64,000 nt of DNA, taken from assembly GCF_000753865.1 (NCBI RefSeq), contig NZ_JQFW01000015.1, forward strand, positions 739,916 to 803,915. Reading direction: 5' to 3'. The stretch is from Alteromonas sp. LOR. GTDB lineage: Bacteria; Pseudomonadota; Gammaproteobacteria; Enterobacterales; Alteromonadaceae. Of the stretch, positions 18,855-28,475 are shown in pieces; positions within the stretch are counted from its first letter, which is position 1; every line of letters begins with the position of its first letter. Made by a program: the position numbers and the translations under genes. The notes under the pieces were generated by a model that ran no database searches, was not told where the DNA came from, and saw only the letters and a program-made list of their open reading frames with translations.

Positions 18855-20528
18855 TTAATACTGGCGCTGAAATTCACTACCTTCATTCCATTTTGGCCAC
18901 ATTGGCGCATTCGCCACATTCACACCTACATCGAATAACATTTGAGTGTCTTGAACAATGCCGCCCATATCCCAATTCTCACGATACTCGTCGCACACTT
19001 GGTGATAGCAGCCGGTCACAATCACGTTCATTCGCTTTCGGTATTTAGCTGTTTCTTCATCAGCAGGCTCGTTGCCGCCTTCAGCATACAGTGCTGGAAC
19101 GCCTTGCTTAGCAAAGCTGAAGTGATCTGAGCGGTAGTAATATCCCGCCTCAGGCTTATCTTCTTGGGTTAACACTCTGCCTTGTTTTTTTGCTGCGGCT
19201 CTAAGATAGGTTTCAAGTTCTGATTTACCCATACCTACAACGGCAACATTTTTGGTTTTACCCAAAACATTCATGGCATCCATATTTATGTTTGCCACTG
19301 TTTTTTCTAGTGGAATAACAGGGTTAGCTGCATAGTATTTACTGCCTAGTAACCCTTGTTCTTCTGCAGTAACCACTAAAAACGATACTGAACGTTTGGG
19401 TCTCGGCGTTAGTGATGAATACGCCTTGGCCATCGCTATCATTGCAGCTGAGCCGGTGGCATTGTCATGGGCGCCATTGTAAATTTGATCGCCTTCTTTG
19501 CTTTCATCTTTGCCAAGATGATCCCAATGGGCAGTGTAAATAATATGGTCATCAGCAAACGCAGAGCCTGGTAATGTGGCTATGACGTTATTACTTTCTG
19601 ATTTTTTGAACGTGTTTTTAACGGTTACCGACGCGGTTATGTCCATGGCCTTGTTGTAAGGCCCTGACATTGCCTTTGCTTTTTCAGCATCAAAGTCCAA
19701 TCCAGCATCGCTAAATACTTGTTTGGCGGCATCTAGAGTCAGCCAGCCTTCAACAGCAACGCGACTTGCGCCTTTGTCTTCACTAACTAGACCATACTGC
19801 GGGCCGCTCCAGCTGTTGGCAACAACCGACCATCCATACGATGCGGGGGCCGATTCGTGTACGATAATAGCTGCTGCAGCGCCTTGGCGGCTGGCTTCTT
19901 CATATTTATAGCTCCAACGACCATAATACGTCATTGTCGTACCCTGAAACTTTCCACTCTTTGGGTTTTCAAACCCTGGATCGTTTATGAGGATAACAAC
20001 CGTTTTCCCTTCAACGTCTAGACCTTCGTAGTCATTCCATTTATATTCTGGTGCGTTAACACCATAGCCTACGAACACTAATTCAGAATCCTTCAGCGAG
20101 ACCGAAGCTTGTTCACGCTTTGATGATGCCACCATATCTTCTTTATAAGCGAAGCGGTTGTCACCAATAGTCATTGTCATATCAGGGTTCGCGGTGATTT
20201 CCATTAACGCTACCTTCTGCAAATAGCTATCGCCATTTCCAGGTTCAAGACCTGCTTCTTTAAATTGGCTAACAAGGTAATCAATGGTTTTCTTCTCACC
20301 TTCTGTCGTGGGTAGGCGACCTTCAAATTCATCAGATGAGAGTATTTTTAACGGCTCTCGAATATCTGCATCGGAGATACTGTTGTACACCGAGTCGAAG
20401 TTTGTCGTTTCTTGTGCTGTGGCTAACGTATCAGTGTCGCTAACCTTCGTTTCACTGTCGTTGGAAGGGGTACATGCACTTACGCTTAATAGCGTAGGAA
20501 CAAGTAAGGGCAAGAATATTTTTTTCAT
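18855..20528 (-). CDS. Lipoprotein M28 family zinc aminopeptidase
   Basis: 557 residues with a lipoprotein signal peptide (lipobox LSVSAC near residue 19), so it is probably anchored in the outer membrane and faces the periplasm or exterior. A PA-type inserted domain (about 140-300) precedes the M28 catalytic domain. Metal ligands are visible in TAHWDHLG, NGAHDNATG, AEEQGLLG, NMDAM and YRSDHFSF. The family hydrolyses N-terminal amino acids from peptides, consistent with a copiotrophic marine heterotroph. Monocistronic, with its own terminator, and divergent from the DUF3025-like gene. Confidence 0.9.
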   Translation of the reverse strand: MKKIFLPLLVPTLLSVSACTPSNDSETKVSDTDTLATAQETTNFDSVYNSISDADIREPLKILSSDEFEGRLPTTEGEKKTIDYLVSQFKEAGLEPGNGDSYLQKVALMEITANPDMTMTIGDNRFAYKEDMVASSKREQASVSLKDSELVFVGYGVNAPEYKWNDYEGLDVEGKTVVILINDPGFENPKSGKFQGTTMTYYGRWSYKYEEASRQGAAAAIIVHESAPASYGWSVVANSWSGPQYGLVSEDKGASRVAVEGWLTLDAAKQVFSDAGLDFDAEKAKAMSGPYNKAMDITASVTVKNTFKKSESNNVIATLPGSAFADDHIIYTAHWDHLGKDESKEGDQIYNGAHDNATGSAAMIAMAKAYSSLTPRPKRSVSFLVVTAEEQGLLGSKYYAANPVIPLEKTVANINMDAMNVLGKTKNVAVVGMGKSELETYLRAAAKKQGRVLTQEDKPEAGYYYRSDHFSFAKQGVPALYAEGGNEPADEETAKYRKRMNVIVTGCYHQVCDEYRENWDMGGIVQDTQMLFDVGVNVANAPMWPKWNEGSEFQRQY

Positions 20529-20610
20529 TATTAGTCTCTATTAACCGTCTTAGTTTGCTCTACAATAGACCCCAGTATAGAGAAATCCACAAAACGAACC
20601 AATAGGTGTT

Positions 20611-21492
20611 ATGCAATCAACAGATATTCCTTTTAGTAAAACGTATTTATCGCAATGTGCCTCGTTAAGTGTTACCCGCCTTTTGACAGAAATGAACTTG
20701 ATAGACCTCAGAGAGTTTCCTTCGGCAAAGCAGTTAAATGCATTAACGCAATACTTTCATTCCAATTGGCAGGGGCCTCACTTTGTAGCGCAAAGCGAGC
20801 TTGGCGAGGATGATACGCGATATTACGAAACTATCATTGGCGAAGATAACCGTGTCCCTACACGGGAGGATAGTTGGCACGACTTGTTCAACGCACTTAT
20901 CTGGATACAGTTTCCTAACACGAAAGGCTTGTTGAATACGCTGCATGTGAACGATATAAATGAGTTTGGAATTAGTCCCCGTACGGCGAGACGCAATCGC
21001 ATTACTCACTTCGATGAATGTGGCGTAGTGCTGGCAGTGGAAACCCCCAAAGACAATAATACGGCCGATTTAGAAGCGTTTTTAACGTCACTAGCAACGC
21101 ACAACTGGCATGAAGTGTTTATAAAACAGCGCAACAAGTGGGCAGGAGATGTCACGCCCTTCATTTTTGGCCACGCAAATTTAGAAATGATGCTAAACCC
21201 TTTTATTGGATTAACTGGCAAATGGTTAGCGGTTGCAGTTCCTGAGGGCTTTAGTCAGTTGAGTCAGTGGCAACAACGAAGTGAGTTGGATAATGCCATG
21301 GTTAAGCGAATCGCCCAATTAGATGACTTTCAGCAAGCACCTATATTAAAACCTATTCCTTTACTTGGCGTGCCAGGATGGCATCACCCGCAGTCTGACA
21401 GTTTTTACGATAATGAAGAGTATTTCAGGCCGGCTAGAAAGGGGGCTAAACAAACAATACAGCTACCGCTGTGGAGACATAGCCAATACTGA
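20611..21492 (+). CDS. DUF3025-like protein of unknown function
   Basis: 293 residues, no signal peptide or membrane helix, so cytoplasmic. Conserved-looking stretches RVPTREDSWHDLFNALIWI (near 88-106), FPNTKGLLNTLH, ARRNRITHFDECG and the late LLGVPGWH match my memory of the DUF3025 family. Role unknown. Divergent from the M28 peptidase with 82 bp between starts; convergent with the Yip1-like gene, with a weak hairpin (21554-21575) in the gap. Confidence 0.7.
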   Translation: MQSTDIPFSKTYLSQCASLSVTRLLTEMNLIDLREFPSAKQLNALTQYFHSNWQGPHFVAQSELGEDDTRYYETIIGEDNRVPTREDSWHDLFNALIWIQFPNTKGLLNTLHVNDINEFGISPRTARRNRITHFDECGVVLAVETPKDNNTADLEAFLTSLATHNWHEVFIKQRNKWAGDVTPFIFGHANLEMMLNPFIGLTGKWLAVAVPEGFSQLSQWQQRSELDNAMVKRIAQLDDFQQAPILKPIPLLGVPGWHHPQSDSFYDNEEYFRPARKGAKQTIQLPLWRHSQY

Positions 21493-21586
21493 CATTCTAA
21501 CGCTATACGTGTTGTAAAATGCCTGTTTACTGGCACGACTCATAGAAAACGGTAGGGCCAGTATTTACCGGCCCTGAATGAGCAGA

Positions 21587-22291
21587 CTAAAATGCAAGTA
21601 TAGCAACAAGCCATATAGAATAAATCACGAGGTATGGAGCTGCGGCTACAATGGCGGCTTTTTGTCTAGAAAACGATGTCCATTGAGCAATACCGACCAT
21701 CGCAAGATAAATTCCCCAAAACAGCTCCAGCCTTATAGCTTGAGCAAAGGCATACCACTGTGAATCCATAGGAATACTAAGCATAAAGCTAAGAGAAGTG
21801 GGAGCGAGTGTCGCTGGAGATATCTGATGATCGCTTGCGAAAAGCAGTAAGGCAACGCCAATCAAACCCGTTACAACATAGGGCATCGCCACCCACCACG
21901 AAAAGCCATACCAGTCAGTAAACCCAAAAACGTGGCTGTCGTCTGAACGAGTAGCAAGATTTAGGTATAAAGCATAAATAGCATTAACGATGGTAAGTAC
22001 AAAAAATGCCCCAATCAGTTGGGACCACATTAGGCTTGTTCTTGTGAAAAAAGCACGCATTTGATCTTCTTCAGCAGGACTCATATCCCCCTGTGCGGCA
22101 ATGTTTAAATTCGCGAACCATTCAATATCGACAAAATTCACATAAAGATATTGAAGGACTAGAGTAACGCCCATGACCATAAAAAACGGCATCCAGCTCC
22201 AGTTGTTATTCTCGCCAACGGCTTTGAACACCCCATTGGGTTTGAAAAATATATCGTTACACGCTTGAAACGGATTTGACACTGTGTGCAT
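21587..22291 (-). CDS. Yip1-like integral membrane protein
   Basis: 234 residues with about five hydrophobic helices. The N-terminus NPFQACNDIFFKPNGVFKAV and the pattern of helices with a conserved F..FF....L near 100 resemble bacterial Yip1-domain proteins. Molecular function unknown. It is isolated on the minus strand. Confidence 0.7.
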   Translation of the reverse strand: MHTVSNPFQACNDIFFKPNGVFKAVGENNNWSWMPFFMVMGVTLVLQYLYVNFVDIEWFANLNIAAQGDMSPAEEDQMRAFFTRTSLMWSQLIGAFFVLTIVNAIYALYLNLATRSDDSHVFGFTDWYGFSWWVAMPYVVTGLIGVALLLFASDHQISPATLAPTSLSFMLSIPMDSQWYAFAQAIRLELFWGIYLAMVGIAQWTSFSRQKAAIVAAAPYLVIYSIWLVAILAF

Positions 22292-22574
22292 TCTAACTCC
22301 CTGAAAAAGTTTAGTTATTTTTATTGGTTTGTTGGCCTGTGGGCCGCTTTAAAGGTTTACAAATAAACAATTAAGCACGCATAGATTACTGAGTTGGTGA
22401 ATTTAAGTACAGAGAAATGGGCACAAATTAGGTGATTATTTGTAAGTGACTATTTGTAAGTGATTAGCAGATCAGCATGCCTCTTGGTCAACACGCTCCT
22501 GTTTACCCACTCTTGATTAACGAGCTCTTGGTCAAAAAGCCGGGGTACAGGTTTACTTTTAAAATGCTAGGCAA
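22292..22574. other. Non-coding region before the Yip1-like gene
   Basis: No gene seen. It holds a 14-bp tandem duplication TATTTGTAAGTGAC/TATTTGTAAGTGAT (22437-22464) and two separated copies of CTCTTGGTCAA. The promoter of the Yip1-like gene should be in the first part. Confidence 0.5.
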
Positions 22575-22602
22575 CAAAAAAGGAAGCCTTCGCTTCCTTT
22601 TT
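22575..22602. terminator. Bidirectional intrinsic terminator
   Basis: AAAAAAGGAAGC, loop CTTC, GCTTCCTTTTT. On the minus strand it ends the cys operon, about 170 bp after the permease stop; the 12-bp repeat array lies between them. Confidence 0.85.
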
Positions 22603-22618
22603 AGTTAAATTGTATGCC

Positions 22619-22738
22619 TACCCGTACGTTTCACCCTATATTTAACCGTAATTTCAACGGAGCTTCTAACCGTGATTTCAACGGAGCTTCTAACCGTACT
22701 TTTAAACGTATTTCCAACCGTGTTTCCAACCGTACTTT
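22619..22738. repeat. 12-bp minisatellite, about ten units
   Basis: Ten consecutive 12-base units; the clearest are TAACCGTGATTT, CAACGGAGCTTC (twice identical), CAACCGTGTTTC and CAACCGTACTTT. A 24-bp double unit is repeated almost exactly (22655-22678 and 22679-22702). Being divisible by three, it keeps all frames open and creates a 64-codon minus ORF (22605-22799) of tetrapeptide repeats such as STVG and EITV, which overlaps the permease end by 28 bp; I do not regard that ORF as established. Confidence 0.75.
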
Positions 22739-22771
22739 CTACCTTATTTTGAATAAGGCGCGATGCTGTAC

Positions 22772-24496
22772 TCAAAAATAGGTGATGTTTAGCAGGCACA
22801 ATACAATGGCGCTATAAACCAATGAGATGGGCAACCCAATTTTTATAAAATGAGAAAAACGGTAGTTCGCGGCATTATAAACCAATAAGTTAGTTTGGTA
22901 GCCAAAGGGAGATATAAAACTCGCACTTGCCGCAAAGGCGACGGCGAGAGCAAAGGGCATAAGTGGTGCACCTATAATCTCAACCAAGCCATAAGCAAAT
23001 GGAAACATTAACGCCGCCGCTGCATTGTTGGTGACAAGCTCGGTGAGTAGAAGCGTGATGAGATAAATAGCAATCAATGCAATAAACCAGTCAGTGCTTG
23101 ATAATAGCGGCAAGAGCGCCTCTGTAGTAACTGCAATCACGCCAGAGGTTTCTAGTGCGGTAGCCAAACTCAATGCACCCACTATGACAACAATCAAATT
23201 GAGGGGGAGATTGCGCTTCATTTCACCGTTAGACGTCACTTTCATAAACACTAACACTGCGGCTAAAAATAAGAGACCAATAGCTAAGTGAATAATATTT
23301 GATGCAGCAAGGGCGACAGTGGTTAAAAAGCCGCCTAGGGTTATCCACTCTTGCTTGTTCGTTAGCGGCCGCGCTATTTTCTGTTCAGAAAGTATAAAAA
23401 AGTTTTTGCTTAGGTTCTGCCGAGTCGCAAAATCAGGGCCGGCAGCGAGCAGTAAAAAATCACCAGATTTTAATTTTATCTCTCCAAGCTTTCCTGATAG
23501 CTGTTCGCCGTCTCTGCGGATAGCCACAACTGCCGCATCGAATAACGCTCTAAAGCCCAACTCTTTAATAGTTTGGCCAATAATTTGAGCGCGGTTAGAA
23601 ACAACCACTTCGGTGAGGCTTTCCCGTAATACACCGTCTGTTTCTGCAAACATACTTAATCCTTTAATGTGGCTTAAGTTTTCTAACTTCTGCACATTTC
23701 CGGAAAATATGAGTTTGTCATGCTCGAGAATGATCAGATCAGGGCCAACAGGTGATATTAGATTTTTATCTCGAACAACTTCAACTAAGAACAGTTCAGG
23801 TAAGTTTCGCAGGTGGTTTTGCTCAACGGTTTTGCCGATAAGTTCAGAGCCTGCTTCTACTTCAGCCTCGACCATGTACTCAAAGTAGTTACTGTCTTTG
23901 TTGCTGATATTCGGCAAAAGTGGCAGCAATACAAACATCAGTAAGCCACAGCTTAATCCTGCTACTGTGCCATACAAGGTAAAGTCAAAGAAGTTGAAAC
24001 CAGGGTGACCGTGTTCCTGCAAAAAACTGTCTACTATTAGGTTGGTAGAAGTACCGATAAGAGTAACTGTTCCCCCTAAAATAGCGGCATAAGACAGCGG
24101 GATTAGTAATCTTGAAGCAGGGTGATGTTGGTTTTGCTTTATCGGACCAATGAGACTGGCCACAATAGCCGTGTTATTTAACAGTGCTGATGAAATAAAG
24201 GTGAGCGAAAATAATCGCCAGTACGAGCGCGTGAAGTCAGCGGTAACGAGCTTTCTACCCAACCGTTTAATGAGTGCAGTTTTATCGATGGCACTACTGA
24301 CCAAAAGTAACAAAACAAGGGTTATTAAGCCCTTGTTCGTTAAATTCGATAGAATGTCATCTAGCGATAATTGCTGCGTAACCAGTAAGCCTAACACCGC
24401 ACCTGAAAATACGGTAGCTGGGCGCTGATTGGTAAAAATCAGCGCTAAAATCGTACTGGCAAAAATTGCCAGTACGATGAACTGGGTAACATCCAT
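22772..24496 (-). CDS. SLC13-type permease with two TrkA-C domains, probable sulfate transporter
   Basis: 574 residues: two blocks of membrane helices (about 1-200 and 390-574) around a cytoplasmic region with two TrkA-C (RCK-C) domains (near 210-280 and 300-365). This layout is that of the ArsB/NhaD/SLC13 superfamily members used as sulfate permeases. The P-loop-like GTSTNL signature near residue 154 and the late NNAAAAL are typical of the group. It is the last gene of the cysDCQN operon, 16 bp after cysN, which strongly suggests sulfate as substrate. Confidence 0.85.
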   Translation of the reverse strand: MDVTQFIVLAIFASTILALIFTNQRPATVFSGAVLGLLVTQQLSLDDILSNLTNKGLITLVLLLLVSSAIDKTALIKRLGRKLVTADFTRSYWRLFSLTFISSALLNNTAIVASLIGPIKQNQHHPASRLLIPLSYAAILGGTVTLIGTSTNLIVDSFLQEHGHPGFNFFDFTLYGTVAGLSCGLLMFVLLPLLPNISNKDSNYFEYMVEAEVEAGSELIGKTVEQNHLRNLPELFLVEVVRDKNLISPVGPDLIILEHDKLIFSGNVQKLENLSHIKGLSMFAETDGVLRESLTEVVVSNRAQIIGQTIKELGFRALFDAAVVAIRRDGEQLSGKLGEIKLKSGDFLLLAAGPDFATRQNLSKNFFILSEQKIARPLTNKQEWITLGGFLTTVALAASNIIHLAIGLLFLAAVLVFMKVTSNGEMKRNLPLNLIVVIVGALSLATALETSGVIAVTTEALLPLLSSTDWFIALIAIYLITLLLTELVTNNAAAALMFPFAYGLVEIIGAPLMPFALAVAFAASASFISPFGYQTNLLVYNAANYRFSHFIKIGLPISLVYSAIVLCLLNITYF

Positions 24497-24512
24497 ATAT
24501 GTCCAGTCCTGC

Positions 24513-25928
24513 TTATAGCTTGGAAATATCCACAGCGTTCCAATGAGGGAAATGCTTGCGCACTAATTCATTGAATTCTAATTCAAACTCAGAGAAGTTT
24601 GGAGAAGTGTGCTGTGCATCACCTGAAATGGCATCAATCACCATACCCGCACCCACGGTGCCATTTGTGAGACGATCAATAACGATAAACGACCCCGTTG
24701 GGCGGTTGCGTTTGTAAGGGTCACAGGCAATAGGCTGGGTAAATTTAACGTCTACCACACCAATCTCATTGAGATTAAGGTGCATAGCATCAGTTTCTTC
24801 CAGTGTGTTCACATCAATTTGATTATCGATATGCGCTACAACGCCAGGCGTTGATTTGGTGGCAAACTTAAACAAATACTGCTTGTTGGGCATTAACGGT
24901 TCTTCTGACATCCACACAAGGTGTGTCTTGAACTGGGTAGACAGCAAAGGCAGGTTATCCGACTTCACAATCATGTCACCACGAGAGATATCAATTTCGT
25001 CTTCAAGGGTCAGCGTTACAGCTTGTGGCACGTAGGCCTTTTCTTGATCGCCTTCGAAGGTGACCACTTGCTTCACTTTTGACGTTTTACCTGAAGGCAA
25101 TGCGGTAATTTCGTCACCGGGTGCTACCTGGCCTGAAACCACTGTGCCAGCAAATCCGCGGAAGTCTAGGTTAGGGCGGTTGACATACTGAACCGGGAAC
25201 CTGAAATCATCGTGATTATCATCTTCACCAATTTCGATATTTTCCAACATTTCCATCAGCGGAATACCGTCAAACCACGGTGTGTTTTTACTGATACTCA
25301 CTACGTTGTCGCCCTCAAGCGCTGATAAGGGTACAAATTGAATATCAGGAATATCAAGCTGTTCGGCAAACTTAAGGTAATCTGCCTGAATTTGCTCGTA
25401 GACTTCTTGTGAGTATTCCATCAAGTCCATTTTGTTAATAGCAACAATAACGTGCTTGATACCTAATAAAGACACTAGGAAAGAATGGCGTTTAGTTTGT
25501 ACTTTTACACCACCGCGAGCATCTACAAGAATGATGGCAAGGTCACAAGTAGACGCACCGGTTACCATGTTGCGAGTATATTGCTCATGTCCTGGCGTAT
25601 CTGAAATGATGAACTTACGCTTGTCGGTAGAGAAGTAGCGGTATGCTACATCAATAGTAATACCTTGTTCGCGCTCAGACTGAAGACCGTCTACTAATAA
25701 TGCAAGGTCTACTTTTTCGCCTGTAGTACCTGATTTTTTACTGTCTTTAGTAATAGCAGCTAGCTGATCTTCATAAATCATTTTTGAATCGTGAAGAAGA
25801 CGACCAATCAATGTACTTTTACCGTCATCTACGCTTCCGCAAGTTAGGAAACGAAGCATGTCTTTCTCTTCATGTTGTTCTAGGTAAGACAGGATGTCTT
25901 GTCTCAATAATTCGTTTTCGTTGTTCAT
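24513..25928 (-). CDS. cysN: Sulfate adenylyltransferase subunit 1 (GTPase)
   Basis: GTPase subunit that drives ATP sulfurylase (CysD) to form adenosine 5'-phosphosulfate. It has 471 residues (E. coli CysN 475). An EF-Tu-like GTPase domain shows G1 GSVDDGKS (31-38), G3 DTPGH and G4 NKMD, followed by EF-Tu domain 2 and 3 equivalents. APS kinase is a separate gene here, not fused. It starts one base after cysQ ends. Confidence 0.96.
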   Translation of the reverse strand: MNNENELLRQDILSYLEQHEEKDMLRFLTCGSVDDGKSTLIGRLLHDSKMIYEDQLAAITKDSKKSGTTGEKVDLALLVDGLQSEREQGITIDVAYRYFSTDKRKFIISDTPGHEQYTRNMVTGASTCDLAIILVDARGGVKVQTKRHSFLVSLLGIKHVIVAINKMDLMEYSQEVYEQIQADYLKFAEQLDIPDIQFVPLSALEGDNVVSISKNTPWFDGIPLMEMLENIEIGEDDNHDDFRFPVQYVNRPNLDFRGFAGTVVSGQVAPGDEITALPSGKTSKVKQVVTFEGDQEKAYVPQAVTLTLEDEIDISRGDMIVKSDNLPLLSTQFKTHLVWMSEEPLMPNKQYLFKFATKSTPGVVAHIDNQIDVNTLEETDAMHLNLNEIGVVDVKFTQPIACDPYKRNRPTGSFIVIDRLTNGTVGAGMVIDAISGDAQHTSPNFSEFELEFNELVRKHFPHWNAVDISKL

Positions 25929-25929
25929 G

Positions 25930-26721
25930 TTATGCGCTCACAAGGAAAAAGGGGTTTAATACAGATTCTTTCTGATTGTAGGTAAGATCTTCTGCATTGG
26001 AATCTAAAGGATTAGCCGGATCAAGGACAGTCACTTTCGCGCCTGCTGCAATCGCCACGGCATGTGCTGCTCCTGTATCCCATTCTGAGGTCGGGCCTAA
26101 ACGTGGATAAAGATGCGCTTCACCCTCAGCGACTAAACAGAGTTTCAATGAGCTACCCATTGCAACTAATTCAGTCTCACCGTCAAGTTGCGCTAGCAGA
26201 TTCTGAATTTCAGGGCTTTGATGAGAGCGGCTTCCAACGATTTTCCAAACGTCGTTTCCACTGTGCTTTGTCGCCGAAATAGGTGCAAACTCACCATTTA
26301 TTTCAGTCCAAGCACCATCACCTACAATACCTACGTAGCTTTTATTTAATGCAGGAGCGTAAACAATACCCATGGTTGGTTTACCATTTTCAATCAGGGC
26401 AATGTTTACCGTAAATTCACCATTTTTCTTGATGAACTCTTTTGTGCCGTCAAGAGGGTCAACCAGCCAATATGACTGCCATTGCTTACGCTCGTCCCAC
26501 GAGATATCAGCCGATTCTTCAGAAAGAATAGGTAAGTCTGACTCTGCGGTAAGTGCATCAACAATCACGTTATGAGCGGCTAAGTCAGCTTCCGTCAGGG
26601 GGCTGGTGTCTTGCTTTTCATAAATGGCAAAATCATTTTCATAAATCGCCATTATTTTATCGCCTGCCTCTTTGGCAATGCGCAGCACAGTTTGTGCTAA
26701 AGAATTAATTGGCAGTGTCAT
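25930..26721 (-). CDS. cysQ: 3'(2'),5'-bisphosphate nucleotidase
   Basis: Hydrolyses 3'-phosphoadenosine 5'-phosphate and related nucleotides, removing the by-product of PAPS reduction. It has 263 residues of the inositol monophosphatase superfamily: metal-binding EES (near 66-68), DPLDGTKEF (near 88) and the C-terminal [10 protein letters not shown]. It sits between cysC and cysN, immediately adjacent to both, so PAP recycling is built into the sulfate activation operon. Confidence 0.95.
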   Translation of the reverse strand: MTLPINSLAQTVLRIAKEAGDKIMAIYENDFAIYEKQDTSPLTEADLAAHNVIVDALTAESDLPILSEESADISWDERKQWQSYWLVDPLDGTKEFIKKNGEFTVNIALIENGKPTMGIVYAPALNKSYVGIVGDGAWTEINGEFAPISATKHSGNDVWKIVGSRSHQSPEIQNLLAQLDGETELVAMGSSLKLCLVAEGEAHLYPRLGPTSEWDTGAAHAVAIAAGAKVTVLDPANPLDSNAEDLTYNQKESVLNPFFLVSA

Positions 26722-27318
26722 TTACACTAATCCTTTTTCGTGAAGCAAAGTGTATAACCGTTCAGCGGTTTGCTCTGCAGGTTCTTCCTGATACGTTAGG
26801 TGTACTTCCGGCGACTCAGGTGCTTCGTAGGTAGAGTCGATGCCGGTGAAATCTTTGATTTCGCCGCTGCGGGCTTTCTTGTACAAGCCTTTAGGGTCGC
26901 GCTGCTCACAAACCTCAAGGGGGGTATCAACGAAAACTTCTACAAACTCCGTACCTTCAAGCAAGCTGCGACAGTAATCACGGTCTGCTTTAAATGGAGA
27001 AATAAACGCAGTCAGCACAATGGTGCCCGAGTCTACAAATAACTTGGCCACTTCACTGATGCGACGAATATTTTCAACTCTGTCTTTATCGCTAAAGCCT
27101 AAATCGCCACATAATCCGTGGCGCACATTATCGCCATCAAGCAAATAGGTATGCTTTTGCTTTTCGTGAAGCTTTTTCTCAAGCAAATTAGCCAATGTAG
27201 ATTTGCCAGAGCCACTTAGCCCCGTTAACCAAAACACTCGTGGACGCTGATTCAATTTTTCAGAGCGTGTCACTTTATTCACTTCATGTTTATGCCAAAC
27301 AACATTGTCGGTGGCCAT
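26722..27318 (-). CDS. cysC: Adenylylsulfate (APS) kinase
   Basis: Phosphorylates APS to PAPS. It has 198 residues. Walker [10 protein letters not shown] (33-41), then DGDNVRHGL and the family stretch [13 protein letters not shown]. The start overlaps the cysD stop by one base (TAATG). Confidence 0.96.
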   Translation of the reverse strand: MATDNVVWHKHEVNKVTRSEKLNQRPRVFWLTGLSGSGKSTLANLLEKKLHEKQKHTYLLDGDNVRHGLCGDLGFSDKDRVENIRRISEVAKLFVDSGTIVLTAFISPFKADRDYCRSLLEGTEFVEVFVDTPLEVCEQRDPKGLYKKARSGEIKDFTGIDSTYEAPESPEVHLTYQEEPAEQTAERLYTLLHEKGLV

Positions 27319-28232
27319 TAGAAGTACCCTTCCATCTTTTTCTTCTCCATAGACCCAGAGCTATCGTGATCAATAACTCGACCCTGTCGCTCTGAGGTTT
27401 TGGTAAGCAGCATTTCTTGAATTACTTCAGGTAAGGTTGCCGCTGTTGACTCAACAGCACCGGTCAATGGATAACAACCTAGCGTACGGAAGCGAACAGA
27501 ACGCATTTCAGGTACTTCGCCTTCTTCTAACGGCATGCGATCGTCATCTACCATGATTAGCACGCCGTCACGCTCTACTACAGGACGCGGCTTAGACAGG
27601 TACAACTGTGGAATATCGATGTTCTCAAGGTAGATATATTGCCAGATATCTAGCTCTGTCCAGTTAGACATTGGAAATACACGAATACTCTCGCCTTTGT
27701 TTACCTGTGAATTATAGATGTTCCACAATTCTGGGCGTTGGTTCTTTGGATCCCAGCGATGGTTGCTGTCGCGGAATGAGTAGACACGCTCTTTTGCACG
27801 AGATTTTTCTTCGTCGCGACGGGCTCCACCAAACGCTGCATCAAATTGATACTTGTTAAGTGCCTGCTTAAGAGACTGTGTTTTCATGATGTCAGTGTGT
27901 TTAGCTGAACCGTGTGAAAACGGACCCACGCCATGCTCAACACCTTCTTCATTAATATGCACTAGTAAATCGAAGCCGTGCTTTTCGGCTTGCTCATCAC
28001 GAAATTTAATCATTTCTTGAAACTTCCACGTTGTGTCAACGTGAAGAAGTGGGAATGGGATTTTACCAGGTGCAAAGGCTTTACGTGCTAAATGAAGCAG
28101 TACCGAAGAGTCTTTTCCTACCGAGTAAAGCATTACTGGGTTGTCAAACTCAGCAGCAACTTCTCGGAAAATTTGGATGCTCTCGGCTTCGAGTTGTTTC
28201 AAATGCGTGATAGACGGGATACTTGCAGTCAT
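27318..28232 (-). CDS. cysD: Sulfate adenylyltransferase subunit 2
   Basis: Catalytic subunit of ATP sulfurylase, partner of CysN. It has 304 residues (E. coli 302). PP-loop [14 protein letters not shown] near residue 36, [17 protein letters not shown] in the middle, and the C-terminal [12 protein letters not shown]. First gene of the operon cysD-cysC-cysQ-cysN-permease. The upstream gap has inverted repeats that may be regulatory. Confidence 0.96.
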   Translation of the reverse strand: MTASIPSITHLKQLEAESIQIFREVAAEFDNPVMLYSVGKDSSVLLHLARKAFAPGKIPFPLLHVDTTWKFQEMIKFRDEQAEKHGFDLLVHINEEGVEHGVGPFSHGSAKHTDIMKTQSLKQALNKYQFDAAFGGARRDEEKSRAKERVYSFRDSNHRWDPKNQRPELWNIYNSQVNKGESIRVFPMSNWTELDIWQYIYLENIDIPQLYLSKPRPVVERDGVLIMVDDDRMPLEEGEVPEMRSVRFRTLGCYPLTGAVESTAATLPEVIQEMLLTKTSERQGRVIDHDSSGSMEKKKMEGYF

Positions 28233-28332
28233 TTTGAAGTCCGATTTATGTTATATAAAAAAAAGTTATATGCGGGTTGTTTTTCTGCATAGAAAGATAA
28301 CATATTTAATTTCAAAAGTAGTATGCCATTTT

Positions 28333-28392
28333 GCTATTTAAAATAGCTTTCTTATGCCGTAGAAAATAATTGCTATACAATTTAGGCATAAG
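28333..28392. promoter_or_regulatory. Inverted repeats upstream of cysD
   Basis: GCTATTT-A-AAATAGC (28333-28347) is a perfect palindrome, and CTTATGCC (28351-28358) pairs with GGCATAAG (28385-28392) over 8 bp at 26-bp distance. They lie 100-160 bp before the cysD start, where a sulfur regulator such as CysB would be expected, but no known motif is matched with certainty. Confidence 0.35.
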
Positions 28393-28416
28393 CGCTATTT
28401 TCGCCCATCAGAAAGT

Positions 28417-28455
28417 AAAAAAGCCCCAAACTGTTTTTGCAGTTTGGGGCTTTTT
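28417..28455 (-). terminator. Intrinsic terminator of putP
   Basis: Stem AAAAGCCCCAAACTG (28419-28433) with CAGTTTGGGGCTTTT (28440-28454), 6-base loop, T-run on the minus strand. It is nearly symmetrical, so it could also stop plus-strand transcription. Confidence 0.9.
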
Positions 28456-28475
28456 AAAAGTCATAGCATTATCGA

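Noticed and set aside
21554..21575. AGGGCC/GGCCCT hairpin between DUF3025-like and Yip1-like genes as a terminator
   Set aside because: Only six base pairs, a 10-base loop and no T-run on either strand.
22605..22799. 64-codon minus ORF of tetrapeptide repeats
   Set aside because: It exists because a 12-bp repeat keeps the frame open. It overlaps the permease end and has no other support, so it is described as a repeat only.
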